Shown: positions 1-12,385 of the stretch, piece by piece
How the letters are laid out: every line of letters begins with the position of its first letter
How positions within the stretch are numbered: the first letter of the stretch is position 1
Assembly (NCBI GenBank): GCA_949126835.1
Contig: OX421507.1
Location: 7,649,621-7,713,620, forward strand
Source of the DNA: Anisus vortex
Lineage: Eukaryota > Mollusca > Gastropoda > Planorbidae
DNA: 64,000 bases
Direction: 5' to 3'
Translations under genes and position numbers: made by a program
The notes under the pieces: generated by a model
What the model was told of the DNA's origin: nothing
What the model saw: only the letters and a program-made list of their open reading frames with translations
Database searches by the model: none

Positions 1-190
1 GGTGAAGCAGCGTTCACCTTTTTCTGTGGCCACGAATTACTAGGGGATTGTGTGGCCATCAGGTACCCATCAAAGCTGGGTAGACTCACGGACACCCTCC
101 AGACCCGAGAACAAATTCCTAGCCTTCACCAGGATTCGAACCCAGGACCTTAGGTACGCCAGCAGAACGCGCGAACCGTGCCCCATCTCA
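1..190 (-). mobile_element. tRNA-derived SINE, family A (cut by window edge)
   Basis: Read on the - strand this is a tRNA-like head with a B box (GGTTCGAATCC type, complement of 132-142), then a body carrying the phrases for 'gtctacccagct' and 'gatgggtacc', then a conserved tail with 'cacaatcccctag' and 'gtggccacagaaa'. The same body and tail recur at ten or more other places in the window, in both orientations. The window starts inside the tail, so the 3' end is missing. Confidence 0.8.
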
Positions 191-1800
191 TTTGCGGTAG
201 TAAACAAAAAAAGTATCTATTTTCGACTTACGTTGTTCGATAGTGAAGCATCTTTCTTACAGTTTTGTATTTAACCCTTCCCGTACCGACATACCTTCCC
301 ATGAATATCTTCAGTCCCGTTATATACGCGCCCGGGACTGTAAGGGTTAATTGTTATGTTACTATTTTACTATTTGCCAATCTTTCCTCTAGTGTCTCTA
401 GGCTTAGTGATTTAACAAGTGGTTTTACTCTTTTCAGTTGTGAATATTCGCTAGTAATGAATCTTGCAGCTGTTTTCTGAATTTGTTCTTAATATTTTAA
501 TCATTTCGTTAGTTGATGAAGTTACAGAAGATGCATATTCTAGTTTAGGCCTAACTAATGTAAATTTAAGATATCATTTGAGGTTTATGTTCTTATTACA
601 TTTGTAAAAGTTTCTTTTTATGAATCCTAATGTTTTGTTTCATTTTTTTTTATTACTTAATCAATACGTGGATTCCATAATACTTTATCATTTATTTTTT
701 ACTTCCTAAGTAAAATTTGCAATGTTTGCTATTTTACTCTGCTTCTTGCCCTTCTTTTCTATAATGTGACTAGAATTACCAAACAGACTCAACTTTTTGT
801 GTGAATATTCAAATAGTAATGAGCCTTGTAGTTCTTGTTATGAATTTGTTTGTTGTTGTGTTTTTGAATGTTTTCATTGGTTCGTGGGGCCTAGATTCTA
901 CCATGTGACCATAATATAGAAGATGCAAGATATAAGTAGGCCTATTGGTGTAAAGTGTAAAGGGGACTATGTTGACACTGTCATTAAGTGTGTCGTTACA
1001 TCCTGTCGTGACCAAGCACATACATACATACACACAGTACCGTACCTAGTGTGTGAACAGGATGCACAATTGTCATGTAGACGAGAGACTCATTATAATA
1101 ATAATACGTTGTTGTGTTATTGTGGTGAGCATCCGGGTAACTGTGTTATTTCCTGATACCGAAAGTGTTTCAATGTGAAAAGAAATGTAAACAAATACAA
1201 CTGCACCCTTGATTGTGTGTGTCTGATGTGTGTGTGTGGGTGATGTGTGTGTGCGATGTGTGTTGTGTGTGTACGTTTGTTGTTATATGCAATTATTGGT
1301 AAACAAACAAGTTGGCCTTGTGAATGATCCTTCAACATTTTTTAGGGTTGGGCCTCGAGTGTAGAAATACAATCTTCTCACATTCCACGAGACTCATTGC
1401 GAGGGCAACAATCCAAACGAGGGCGACAAATGATAAACATTATTTTAAAAGAAAAGATAAAGTATAGGAGTGTATCGAATAATGAATCTAACTGTACATA
1501 ATTTGTGTATATTGATCAGAGAGCTATAGAATATTGACAACTCTTAGCAAGAAAGGGTCACTGGTTAAATTGGGAGGGGGGGGGCGGGAATTACCTTATC
1601 GTATGTGTCAGCTTCCGAAAGGTTAAAAAGAACTAAACAAATTTGGTCATTATCCCCACCTGCACATAGATTCACAATACTCTGGTATTTCTATCATTGT
1701 AACGAAGTTTCTTAAACGTCACTTTCATTTCTTTTTAAAACAAGTACATGCGTTCAAACGTTCAATGAGTTCATGTACACATTGAGTGACATTAGTTTTC
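191..1800. other. AT-rich intergenic DNA
   Basis: No gene is supported here. The short open frames have no codon bias or recognisable domain. A TG/TGTG-rich stretch runs from about 1214 to 1272, and a short G run lies near 1575. Confidence 0.5.
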
Positions 1801-1935
1801 CTATATATGAGTCTACCCAGCTCAGCTAAAGAATTGCGCCAGCCGCACAATCCCATAGTATGCCGTGGCCACAGAAACTGGTCAGCGCTGCATTTACATT
1901 ACCGGCCCTATGGATCAATTTGGTTAGACATGATT
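1801..1935 (+). mobile_element. SINE family A, 3' fragment
   Basis: Contains 'gagtctacccagctc', then 'cacaatccc.tagtatgccgtgg', then 'ggccctatggatcaatttgg', in the same order as the body and tail of the other family A copies. The tRNA head is missing. Confidence 0.75.
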
Positions 1936-2199
1936 ACTTTTTTTACTTGTTATATGCACACATACACACACAAAAACATATATTATTATGTATATTTAAC
2001 AAAATAATAGGCCTATGGCAAGAGGTTTTACAAATCATAACAGAATACAAGAGAAACAATAGAATATAATAAAATAGAATAGGACAAAATATAATATAAA
2101 AGAATATACTATAATAAAAATATAATTAAACAAGAATATAATAAATTCGTCTCATATTTTCTCTCTCTCTCTCTCGGCTTTTTTTATTTTTCTAGACAG

Positions 2200-2461
2200 A
2201 AAGTTGATCCCACGCGAGTTTTTCTTTCTGCGAAGAGCAGAGCGCGGGTTACGAATGGCACACACACAAAAACAACAACGCTAAGCGGTTTGGCATTGGT
2301 TGGGCGCGGCGCGTCAAGTCACGAGGCCCAGTAGTTGTTCGTTAGGTTCCCGCCTCGCGCATTACCGGGCTCAGTCGCAAGGTTCAGTTCAGCGTGTGTC
2401 TGTGTATTTTCAGCTACGTTAAAAGCGCTTTCGTAAATTTTTGTTATTATTGTAGGTCACG
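2200..2461 (+). promoter_or_regulatory. CpG-rich upstream block of the first helix-turn-helix locus
   Basis: A GC- and CpG-rich stretch stands out from the AT-rich surroundings and runs up to the ATG at 2462. No TATA box is obvious. A pyrimidine-poor but possible 3' splice site (ATTGTAG) lies just before the ATG, so part of this block could be a 5' UTR intron. The promoter role is inferred from position and composition only. Confidence 0.35.
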
Positions 2462-3014
2462 ATGTTTTCCATAGTATCGCCACCGCAAGCGAGAAATCGC
2501 AAGATCGTTTCGCTCGGCGTAAAACTGGACATAATCAACCGCATCGACCGCGGGGAGCGAAACAAGGACATCGTGCGTGCACTGAAGCTCCCCGCGTCCA
2601 CCGTTCGCACAATCTACACGCAGAAAGAGAAAATTCTGCACGCCGCGAGGGCCATCGACGGGTTGGACAGGAGCCAGGTGGTATCCTTCAACCGGCACCC
2701 GCTGATGGAGAAAATGGAGGAGCGTTTGCTGGCGTGGCTCGACGAGGGCGGGAACGAGATCACGGCTCTCGGGTACCAGACTCTGAAGGAGAAATCCGTC
2801 AGCATTTTCAACGAGCTGAAGCAGCGCGCCGTGGAGAACAGGGACGAAACTGTGCAGGGGTTGTCCTTCAAAGGCAGCCACGGCTGGTACGTCAGGTTTC
2901 TGAGGAGAGGTCGGGCCCACGTGCTCAAGATGGCGGAGGAGAAAGGTTCTGCAGAAGACTCCAATGCCGGTGCTGATGACTGCGAAGAACCAAGTGAAAA
3001 GTCTGCGAAATTGG
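2462..3014 (+). CDS. pipsqueak/CENP-B-type HTH protein, first coding exon (locus 1)
   Basis: The exon encodes about 184 residues. Residues 15-62 match the CENP-B N-terminal/pipsqueak helix-turn-helix, with recognition-helix core LPASTVRTI at 43-51. Residues about 80-150 match the CENPB/Tc5-type second helix-turn-helix, including LLAWLDEG, LKEKSVSIF and FKGSHGWYVRFLRR. These paired domains bind DNA in CENP-B, jerky and Tigger/pogo transposases. An acidic Ser/Glu tail follows. The frame runs into a strong donor (TTGG|GTGAGT, phase 1) two codons before its stop, so this is read as exon 1 with the rest not identified. No DDE nuclease domain follows. Third positions are GC-rich, unlike the flanks, which argues for selection on the protein. 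The alternatives are a domesticated pogo/Tigger derivative or a host transcription-factor family; the sequence does not decide. Confidence 0.8.
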
Positions 3015-3103
3015 GTGAGTAAAACTATACTCTATATAGACCATAGATCTTTAGGGTCTAATTTCCATTTCTATAATTGAGCTTATGTTCTATTCCGTTT
3101 CAG

Positions 3104-3400
3104 TGTGGCACGTTGGCCGAGAGGCAGCGCATTCTTGTGGCGTATTGAAGGGCCTGGGTTTAAACTTTAAACATTCGTGGTCCTGGGTTTAAACTTTAAA
3201 CACTCGTGGGGGTTAGGATCTGTTCCCGTTTCCGGAAGGTGTCCCTGAGTCTACCCAGCTCTGATGGGTACATGACTTTTTGTAGGGATAAAGTAAAGGT
3301 GACTGTGCTTGCCACACAATCCCCTAGAATGCCGTGGCCGCAGAAACTTGCGAACGCTGCTTCACCGGTCCCAAGGCTCAATTTGGTCCAACGGGATACT
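3104..3400 (+). mobile_element. SINE family A, near full length, with internal duplication
   Basis: Starts with a tRNA-like A-box region (gtggcacgttggccgagagg) and ends at 'ggtccaacgggata', the usual family A 3' end. A segment of about 31 bases containing 'cctgggtttaaactttaaac' occurs twice in tandem where the B box should be. Both copies have lost the canonical GGTTCGA core, so this copy is probably silent. Confidence 0.8.
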
Positions 3401-6400
3401 TTACTTTCGGGCCTAGGTGGGAACGCCGATTGAAGACAGATAACCAGATGCAAGAAATATTATATCTCATCAGATAAAGAAATGTTATATCTTGTATAAG
3501 ATAAACATAAGATATTATGATAATGAGGAGACCGTACTAGTAGTGTGCTTAGAGCAAATAGGCAAAACAAAACATGTAATTTTCAAGGGTTATTTTTATC
3601 CTCACGCGACTCCACTGACGTCATTTATGAACAACCCCATAACAATGATTTTGAGATATTTCTTTTTTGTACAATTTCTACAGCAATGGCCGAAAATTCT
3701 ATTTCGGTTGATAGGCTACTCATTTTAATATTATGAACTTATTGACCATGGGACTGTTTACGTAACAAGTTTATGTAAAAGCTAATGGATTCGGTGGGGG
3801 CTACATCAAAGAAACGTAGGCCTACAGAATTAAGACAGTTATTAGGGATGTCATTACTGTGTACGTATACTATGTTTAAGTCCTATACGACATCTTTGTT
3901 GATGTTGTTTTACTGTCACCTTTACCCCAGCGGACACACCACGTCGTATCGACGTGAAAAAAAAACGTGATTTCTTCGTGGTTTCCACGTATCTGCGCGG
4001 TTTACTGTTTGTCGATCGCCACCCATTTTTTATATATTTCAGGCCTATAAATAAACTTAACAAAATGACCCCCCTCCCTTACCAAATCCAGCCCCCCCCC
4101 CCCACACACACACACATTCCAACGTTCTTCTTGGAATTAAGAAGAAAATACAACAAAACGCTGTCCGGCATTGGCCTAACACATAGATCAGTGTGGAGAA
4201 GTTTCTAAAAAACTCCCTGAAGACAAACTTTTCGTTCAAGTGAAAACAATAATAACAACAATACGGCGTCACGTGTGTAGATGTGCCTCAGTGCGCACCC
4301 AAATACACAATAATACACGTGGGCGCACTGTAGACATACACACCACACACACAAATTGCACCTCTCCACTTGCCCGCCCCAACCAACCAACCAAAAAAAA
4401 AACGAAGATATAGATTATAGATAGGTGAATGACTCCCAAGGCAGTCTAAGGCCTCACACGGTGGGTCATGCGTCATAGAGAGAGAGGGGAGGGGGAGGGG
4501 AAAGCTGTGACATCTACACCTTTCAATGAACAACTTTAAGAATACGAATAGGGGGAGGGGAAAAAAAGGGTGAGACTGAGGAAAGGTATGTTTATATTAG
4601 GTAACCTAACGAAGGAAAAAAAAATTTGAATGGGTTCAAAACGTAGAAGAGGGCCAGGACAGAAATGAATTGCGCACAAGTCTAAAGCTATTTCATCATC
4701 CACCGAGCCTGAACACGAGGAGTGTGCGTGTGTGGGTGTGTGTGTGTACTCCTTTGGCCACTGTTTAGCATGGATCAATACAGACGATCAATAGAGCTGG
4801 TTCCCACTAGGCACAACCGGGCCATGAATTTTTTCAATTCGGGTGTCGTCTGGGTCTCTTCGTTTCTGTTTTTAGCTTTTGAAAATATCAATAAAACCTC
4901 CATTATATCCATAGGGCCTACAAAAGAAAATAAACAACTCATTCATATAGGCTAGTCAATATATTTTTCATTGTTTGTAATCTGGAAACGACATTTTAAA
5001 TTTTTGCGCGTGATGGTGTGTTCGGTTGCTAATGTGTTGCTTGTAGCCACGGCCATGCGCTAGTAGTGCATTAGGCGTCTTAGGGCGCATTCTTTCTTAC
5101 ATTGATACATTAGGCCCTATAGCAAGTTTAGCCCACCAAAGGCAACAGGAGCTGTGAAACCGGATTTTTTCCTCTGGCGATTTTTTTTTCCTTTTCGAGC
5201 CTATCCCTTAAACATTTCTTTAGCATAATATCTCGGCCTACATATACACGCCTGTAAACCTAGCACTGGTTTTGAAAACGGCACACATTTGTTTACAAAA
5301 AAGGTAAACATAGGTTGCTTAATGGATGTGTGTGTGTGGGGGGGGAGCAAGTGTTCAATTTAAGACCCCCCCCCCTACTTTTTAAATCCGCCCATGTAGG
5401 CCTCCATAAGACTCATTTTATTCTATCTTTTTTTTGTTTTTATTTACTTATTTTAAATTCTATCAGATCTCAATCAAATGATTGTGCGAGGGAAGCTAAC
5501 TTTGCCCTCGTTTAGCGCTCGTTACATAGAAAATAATATCTCACAGTAAAACTCACAATATTTAGGCGCTTCAATAATGAACCTTTAGGTCGGTCGATCA
5601 GTCTGCCCCCAGGACGAATGTTACAATAAGCCACAGCTATGACATTATTGTAACCGTCGCCCTCAAAAACCACGGCCCTGCTGTCTGAATCTGGCCCGCT
5701 AGGGTCCTTTACCGGCTCCACACTCTCTTATAGCCTACCACCAATATTAACTGTTCATTTATATCAGATTCGGCCCTCTAACGACACATAGTTTGTTGTA
5801 AACTATAACAGTCTTTGTGGGAACAGTCAAAAGCTTAACAGAATTTTAAATATATTATATTATACACAGTCACAGTCCGTCACAGTAAACTGACTCCCCT
5901 AATCCTCACACAAACCCTAGTGTTTCAAAAAAAAGTAAAATTATTTCTACCAAATCCTTACTTTGGGGTGTTTTATTTTACAACTAGAGAGTCTAGTCTA
6001 CAGGGCTACGATTGGCGCTTTTCTTTTCCATTGAAGAATTAAATTTTGTACTTAAAATGTCAAAGAATACTCAAAGTTTGAAATTTTCTCCTCCTGTGCC
6101 GCACGAGGTACCTTAGTGACGACCTTTGGAACGTCGTGGGGGGGGGGGGGGGGAAATTGGTGGTAGCTTCAAAGTGGGAGTCGGTGGTGGAGGGCTAGAA
6201 GAAAAAAAAAAAAGAGGTGTTGGGAAGCGCTATATTATAACTCTTTTTACGTTTCCCGCGTGAACTTTGCGAGAGAGGAAGGAGGGGAGGGCACAATCCC
6301 CCCCCCCTCCTATCCCGGTATTTTCCCCTTCTGCCCCTTCTCAATTTTTTTTCCCCTCCGCCGTCTGGGTTGGTTTGGAATGAATTGGACGAGGGGCTGG

Positions 6401-6784
6401 GCTAGGGAGGAAAATGGCAGGTCAAAGTACGATATGGGAGAAAATTAACAGGAATCATTGTTTTGTGTTAAAATCTGAGCGTTTAATTAAGACAAAAGAG
6501 AGTATTAAAGTGTAAACAATAATATTATTATAAGCTTGTAACATGGTACTAACGGTGTGTTAAACACACGTGAACACGCCAAGAAATTTACAATAATTAT
6601 GATCAAATTGAAAAGAATAAGCGGCTTCAAAAACATGTTGCATCATTTGTAGCGCCTCAAATTAAGAAAGAAAAAGGTTATAGGCCTATAAATTTGTATT
6701 TGGCTTTTCCACTCTCTAGTCTTAACAAAATCGGAATAAATCTCCTATTCACGATACTAATACTATTATACAATATAATATACA
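3401..6784. other. Intergenic DNA with low-complexity runs
   Basis: No coding segment is supported. The stretch holds a palindromic-MITE fragment (listed separately), CA-rich and C-rich runs near 4092-4120, GT-rich runs near 4720-4750, a G run at about 6139-6154 and a C run near 6299. Open frames here are short and cross these simple sequences. Confidence 0.5.
3926..3991 (+). mobile_element. Fragment of palindromic TA-flanked MITE (family P)
   Basis: Begins TTA|CCCCAGCGGACACACC and continues with 'acgtcgtatcgacg' and an A run, then 'tttccacgtat'. It matches one arm and the loop of the complete copy at 34842-34950. Confidence 0.6.
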
Positions 6785-7145
6785 TTAGGCCCTATAGGTA
6801 GTAATAATACACAAGGCATTGAATTCTAATTTAGAAATAGGCCTACAGCACAAAAACAATCTGTTACAATGCTCAGATAGACACAAGGACAAAAACACTT
6901 TCCATATTATATGAGAACAAATGCATATTTTTATTATAAGTACTCTTTCTTCTCCAGTGGCATCCGGGCATGGAATGGATTGCCTGAACAAAACCAGGAA
7001 AAACAGTAAATTAACATCATTTAAAACACTAGAACTATTAAAAATGCACGACTAGACTAAAACCACAAATGTGCCTAGGACGTAATAATCTTCTTTATAG
7101 AAGCAGCGTCTGTAATGTAGCCTATAAGAAAAGATTTCTTATGTC
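6785..7145 (+). mobile_element. Non-LTR retrotransposon 3' end (family R, copy 1)
   Basis: A decayed frame on + reads close to SFFPSGIRAWNGLPE, the typical end of a non-LTR reverse-transcriptase ORF (compare FFPRTIRDWNxLP in known families), followed by a region ending 'gcgtctgtaatgtagcctataag'. Five further copies share the same roughly 250-360 bases: 32220, 52075, 52965, 58145 and 61010 (reverse). All lack the upstream reverse-transcriptase core, as expected of 5'-truncated insertions. Confidence 0.7.
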
Positions 7146-8480
7146 TCACAAAAAAAACAACAACAACACGACTAGAGTTAGAGTTTCTAGGTTATCTTAG
7201 AATCTATACAAGGTAATGTAAAAACATTGTTTTTATACATACTTTTCGATAAAGCATAGAAAAATGTTTTTTTGTAAATGTTTCCCCCGTATAAACAGCA
7301 ATATTTGTATTTAGAATTAGAATCTAGGCCTATACAATTTTTAATGCCCAAGATGACTTACACCCCGCTCTTAGAAGCTTTATAAAATAGAATATTTATT
7401 TGTAACACTAAAAACCATAATATATAGATCCATATAATGTATATTTAAGGAAGTAAAAGGTGCATGCTTATTATAACCAAATTCATCCATTTCGTTAAAC
7501 TAACACTGAGAGCAGACGACCATGCAAGCTGTTTTAAGAGTTGAACGCGCACGACTTGGGGGAAGAGGGCGGGAAATATCTTGGCGCCATGACAACTTTC
7601 ATTGACTTTAAGGGCATTGTAAGAAAGGAGAAAATAACCAAAACAGTAGTTTGGAAAGGACTTTTTAGACCTTTATTCTCATCTACTATGACTAATTTTT
7701 AAACTTAACGTACACAGTAGCGCATTTGATAAAAATAATTCATATTTTATTGTTTATAAATATCTTAAGAGTCATAAAATGCGTTTGTTTACATTTTTTA
7801 AAGTTTCATCACAACTCGTGACTACACTAATTGTCAATTCATGACTTGACGGCCTGTTATTTTCTCCTACGTTTCTATTGGCTGCCGCTTTTTACGATAA
7901 GGGTCATGTGACCACAACTTGAACGTACTTCCACGTGAAACGGGAATGACTTTGGCAAAATCCCAACTCATTTAATATGTGTCGGGCTGTTCCACTTTTC
8001 AAAAAGTGTAGAAATTATTTTCATAACATTGGGAATTCAGATGTAAACTAATATTTTCTCAAAATATTTCGTTATAAAAGCTTAACATAAGCAAGTATAC
8101 TTCTTAATAAAGTATCTTTACGCTTTGAATTTTAATGTTATCTAAAAGATTTGATAAATAATATATAAAACATGCTCAAATGTTTTCATCCCTAAAAGGC
8201 TTCTACCCCTTTAATAATGGTAGCGCCCATCCCTGCCTGCTCTAGCGTCATTGAAAGTTTGCCAAGCGCTACGCGATTGGCCCACATTTTTTCAAGCCTA
8301 TAGATGCCGTTACGAGACGGTTTGCGCTCAGTGTATGTTTGGAAGTTCCACAGCTAGCACAACTACAACTAGCGTCAGGGAACGATATCAGTCTTGTTCA
8401 GAAATATCGGGGATTTTATTTTTCCGTATAAACAAAACATTGTGTTTTGGACTGTATTTGTTTACCAATATTTTGGTACT
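7146..8480. other. Intergenic DNA upstream of the orphan gene
   Basis: AT-rich without a supported gene. The last several hundred bases contain inverted CCAAT motifs (ATTGG near 7877 and 8276) and more CpG than the rest, consistent with distal promoter sequence of the gene starting at 8632. Confidence 0.4.
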
Positions 8481-8517
8481 TATATAAGTCGTGGATCTTC
8501 TACTACTGTGATCATTT
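8481..8517 (+). promoter_or_regulatory. Core promoter: TATA box plus initiator
   Basis: TATATAAG at 8481-8488 lies about 33 bases before the A of TCATTT (8512-8517), which fits the metazoan initiator TCAKTY. The spacing is canonical. Translation would begin at the ATG at 8632, leaving a 5' UTR of about 118 bases. Assignment is by motif and spacing only. Confidence 0.5.
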
Positions 8518-8631
8518 CATTGCTGTATTTCTAAGCAAGGACTGTAAAATATTATATTTGTGATTCCATTCTACTTCGGATTTATTTATCATAAACGTTT
8601 TTATTTATTAACTTTGTTGTTGACATATATT

Positions 8632-9279
8632 ATGGCCATGTATCCAAACGCTACTCACGGTTACATGCCCTTCGTCAAGCAGCCGCTCAAGAGACAGGCT
8701 GCCAAGAAGACAAAGGCCGACAAGGCTGACTTGAAACAGAGCAAGTCCAGCGACATGAAAACCTACAAAGTGACCCTCAGGGACAGACAGGGGACCACGT
8801 ACACGTACATCATCCAGGCGGACACCGCCTCAAACAGCAACCCGATCTTGTGCGAGTCCAGGGTCGCGCGCCCAAAGCACTTCAGCACCTCGCTGCCCAA
8901 CATGAAGACCTCGGGCAGCATGAACCCCACGGAATCAAAACGCCATTCCAGCTGTCTGGGTCTCGCCCAGGCCAAAGAAGACCTCACCAAAGTCGATGAC
9001 GGCGAGAAGAAAGGCATCTTCAACACCATCCTCAACTACATCAGGAAGAAGACGAGCAAGTCCAAGTCCTCGTCGGCCGCTTCCTCCAAGCTGGCCGCCG
9101 CGGGGCTGAAGTCCAAGAGGAAAACCAAACCCATGTTCCCAAAGAAGAGGCAGAGGACCATTTCCGCCATGAGCAACCTGGACCCAATCCAGGAGAGCCC
9201 AGAGGAGGACGACGACGAAGACTCTGATTCTTACACACATGATTCTGCCAGCAGCGACGGCAGCATCAGCGAATCTTGA
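8632..9279 (+). CDS. Intronless gene for a basic/acidic, probably nuclear protein of unknown family
   Basis: 215 codons starting ATGG, with GC-rich third positions from the beginning and a clear drop after the stop, so coding is well supported. An in-frame GTG upstream (8560) would add a hydrophobic stretch in AT-rich sequence and is not used as the start. The N-terminal 40 residues are Lys-rich (KRQAAKKTKADKADLKQSK). A segment near residues 46-60 reads like a beta-strand pair (YKVTLRDRQGTTYTYIIQ). The middle has GIFNTILNYIRKK, a likely amphipathic helix. A Lys/Arg cluster with candidate nuclear localisation signals (KSKRKTK, KKRQR) follows, then a Ser/Asp/Glu-rich acidic tail. I do not recognise the family. 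A TATA/initiator promoter and lack of introns would suit an inducible gene or a retrocopy; this is inference. Confidence 0.75.
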   Translation: MAMYPNATHGYMPFVKQPLKRQAAKKTKADKADLKQSKSSDMKTYKVTLRDRQGTTYTYIIQADTASNSNPILCESRVARPKHFSTSLPNMKTSGSMNPTESKRHSSCLGLAQAKEDLTKVDDGEKKGIFNTILNYIRKKTSKSKSSSAASSKLAAAGLKSKRKTKPMFPKKRQRTISAMSNLDPIQESPEEDDDEDSDSYTHDSASSDGSISES

Positions 9280-9715
9280 TTTGGGTTCGGAGGAATATGG
9301 TTGTGGTGACTTAACAAAAAACACTACTTTACCGTATTCCCTCTTATGTTTTAAAAAAGAATGTCACCTCGCTACCCCCTCTTTCAATGAGGGCGCTGGA
9401 CACCGCCATGCGCCACCCAAGCAAGTGTTCAAAAAATGATGAGTATCACAAAGTCGGGGTGAAGCCTGTGTTGGCTCAGAATGTCATGGGCTCTGGCTCA
9501 AAATTGACCACACCAAAGGTGGTTTGACTGATGCCTCCTCCTCCTCTTGCCTCACCAACCCATTACTTCCTGGTCATCACTACCTACAGCGGAAGTGAAA
9601 TGGTCATATGTCTTCGGAGCAAGACAGCAACCAGGGTCTCTCGCCTAAGCATAGCCAACTGTACACTGCCAGATTTCATCAATGCCTGTTCAATTCAAAT
9701 TAAAGCACTTTTTTA
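9280..9715 (+). other. Probable 3' UTR of the orphan gene
   Basis: Less AT-rich than what follows, with no coding frame. An ATTAAA at 9699-9704 is a plausible polyadenylation signal, after which composition becomes strongly AT-rich. Confidence 0.4.
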
Positions 9716-11539
9716 AAAAATGTATGCAGAAAATTGGACAAAAATCAAAATCAAGTTTTCAAGACTTTTATTACTTTTAAGGAACTTTAAAAAAATTGAA
9801 CTTGTATCTCGCTTAGACCAATCAAACCTTTTGGATTACCTGGTACTTCATGAATTATTTATTGGAGCTTTCTTTTTCCATTCTTTTCTGGACTATTTTA
9901 CAGCAGTATTAAAGAATACCAATGACCACTGCATTTGACCATAAAATGCCACGTCTACACAGAAGGACGATATGATTTTATGGATTTTTTTGTTGTCATT
10001 CTGAAAAAGTGTAAAATGTATATTTTTAAAGCGCTTCCAAGATGACAACACACTGATTGATCCAGATAATTTTATATTATTTTATTATATGAGTCATTTA
10101 ATTTTAGTCCTTTACAACCTGTTGAATTAGGCTACTTCCTTATTTAAATTGTTTTAGGAATATTAGCTTTGAGATTTTTTAGTGGTTTTATTCTTAATTT
10201 ACAGCATTTAAGTTTAATACATGTGTATTGAATATTATAATAATAAGTTTAAAAAAAATGTTAATCCCCTCTTTCCCCTCCCCTTATTTGGAAATGATAA
10301 AAAAGTTAAAAAAAATATTTCTACCCACCCATCCCTCTAAAATTATATTATGACACTTTTTTTTGTAAGTTTTAGTTACTGCATTTGACATATTTAACCA
10401 AAGTTAATAACATTCCAATATCACATGTAGTTTTCTGCCTTCCTTGTAATTTGTTTTTTTTTAAATTCTATTTATTACCTTGTTGCATTTTGTTGTGTAT
10501 TCCTAAAATATACCTTTCTTTTTGTTTGAATAATAATTTTAAAAAGAAAAATTATTTCTTTCTGGTGTGCTTGTATCCAACGAAACAAAAAAGTCACTTT
10601 TTTATGTTAATTATTTATTAAATTATTAATATCAACTGCATTTCCTTTTAGTTTAGAAATAATTAGATTTATACGCTTAATAATTATATTTAATAATTTA
10701 TTGACTTCATAATTTATTGAATTTTGTTTTTACTCTTAGCTTGTACTATTTATATAATTTATGCATTAAAATAGACACTTTTTTGAGTTATATAAAATCA
10801 TTTTATCATAATTGAATTATTACATCTAGTCTTATTAATTAGCTGCAACAATTGCTTCTTAGGAATTGGTTTGTTGCTGACATAAAAATAACTTTAAAAA
10901 AATTAAAAACAATTTCTTACAAAATGTCATTTTTTGTCAGGGTTTAGTTAAATTTGGTAGGGTATATTTTAATTATAATTAAAATAGACATATGAAGGGG
11001 AGTGTATAGTTAACTTTAAAATAAAAGTAGTGAAAGGGCAGCATATAAATAAAAATATTCTAGAAAACTCTGTACGTGAAAAACCGATTCCCGCCCAATA
11101 TGACCAGAGGTTTAGGTCGAAGAATGATATTTGTTAAATCTTGTGAATAATGTAAATATTATAAATATTGGAGAGCGCCTGCAAATTGAATTGATTTACA
11201 ATGATAAATTATTCTGATTGAATGTATTTATTGGCGACTATGTCGGAAAGCATGAATTATTATTTTTGTTTAGGTTAAATTCGTCCACGTGGTAGATCTC
11301 TGCGAAATTGTACAAGCCATTGCTTGCTTTAAAAGTGTTGGTTTAAGAAGGCTTTTTTTGTTTTGTTAAATATCCCAGTTTATTTGGGAATATGTGGTTT
11401 TATTTCGAAACACAAAGTGTTGTTTTTTTTAATTGTTATTGTTTGACTAAAAAATGTGTGTGTATACAATTTTTTGTGATTGCTTAATTTTATTTAAACT
11501 TGAATTTCTAGGCTGCTAAAAAATAGAAAGTATTACGGT
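9716..11539. other. Very AT-rich intergenic DNA
   Basis: Poly-T and poly-A tracts and no supported coding frame, RNA gene or repeat family that I can identify. Confidence 0.5.
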
Positions 11540-11960
11540 ATTCGGCCTAGTTTCAGAGCAACACACAACGGGCTGGATTTTTTTCCACTGCCCCGCCTCT
11601 TCCCCTACGTTGTAGCTTGGTAATTTTCCATCACGCAGACCGGTTTAGCCTCTCCCAAGGTTATGGCGCGTCACGATCGATAGCGAGTTCACCCCACGGT
11701 CACCCTCCCTCCACATAGCCAAGCTTTTTTTTTTTTTTTTGCAGCCCGCCTACCAGCCAGAAGAATAGGGAAAGAATAAAAATAAACGTTGGCTGACGGC
11801 CAAGTCGAAAACGGCCCGTTTCATCACCAGGCGAGCTTCGCGATAAAACTGAAAATGGCGTTGGGGGAAGTAGAAAATGAAAAGAGAGAGCTAGTAACTA
11901 GTAGAAAATGTCTGCATTGCTAAATCTGTGCCAGGTTTTTTCGTTTTTTCCCCACTCCTC
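11540..11960 (+). promoter_or_regulatory. Isolated GC/CpG-rich island without a clear gene
   Basis: A block of roughly 400 bases of higher GC and CpG content is embedded in strongly AT-rich DNA, like the blocks directly upstream of the other genes here. It includes a short open frame with a good start context (11855-11923, 22 codons beginning MALGEVENEKREL) and a possible donor (CCAG|GTTTTT) near 11935. It may be a promoter plus non-coding or very short first exon. No downstream exon was recognised. Confidence 0.3.
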
Positions 11961-12385
11961 GTCGCAGTTTTAACAATGACTTAGGAATTTGGCCTAAATT
12001 TTGTGAGCTAGTAGAAAAAAAGAAAATTCGCTTAGCGTGAGTCAGGGGAAAATTATTACATTTTTACATTATATATTTTTTTTTCAAATGAAAGATTGTA
12101 TGAAGGAATGTTATTTATTGGTGAATATGGCGATTGATTTGTTTTTCACACAATCGTTCAAAGAGAAGCGTGAAAGCTGTTTGAATTACTGCTTAATTAA
12201 TTTATTAATTGAATACACAGTGTCATGTAGTGCAACTTATCAATGCAATTGGGTGTACAAATTGACGATAGAAATAATTTTGTTTTGTTTTTTTCTTTTA
12301 CAATGTTGATGTTGAGATAAAAAAAATCATATTGTTTCCATTGAAACGAAAAATAAAATATAAAAAATTTTACTTTGTTAATTTT

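Noticed and set aside
2447..2964. Long antisense frames over the first helix-turn-helix exon (also at 22551-22910, 23877-24386, 33060-33542)
   Set aside because: They mirror GC-rich codon use of the + strand exons, have no domains, and the helix-turn-helix reading is clear on +.
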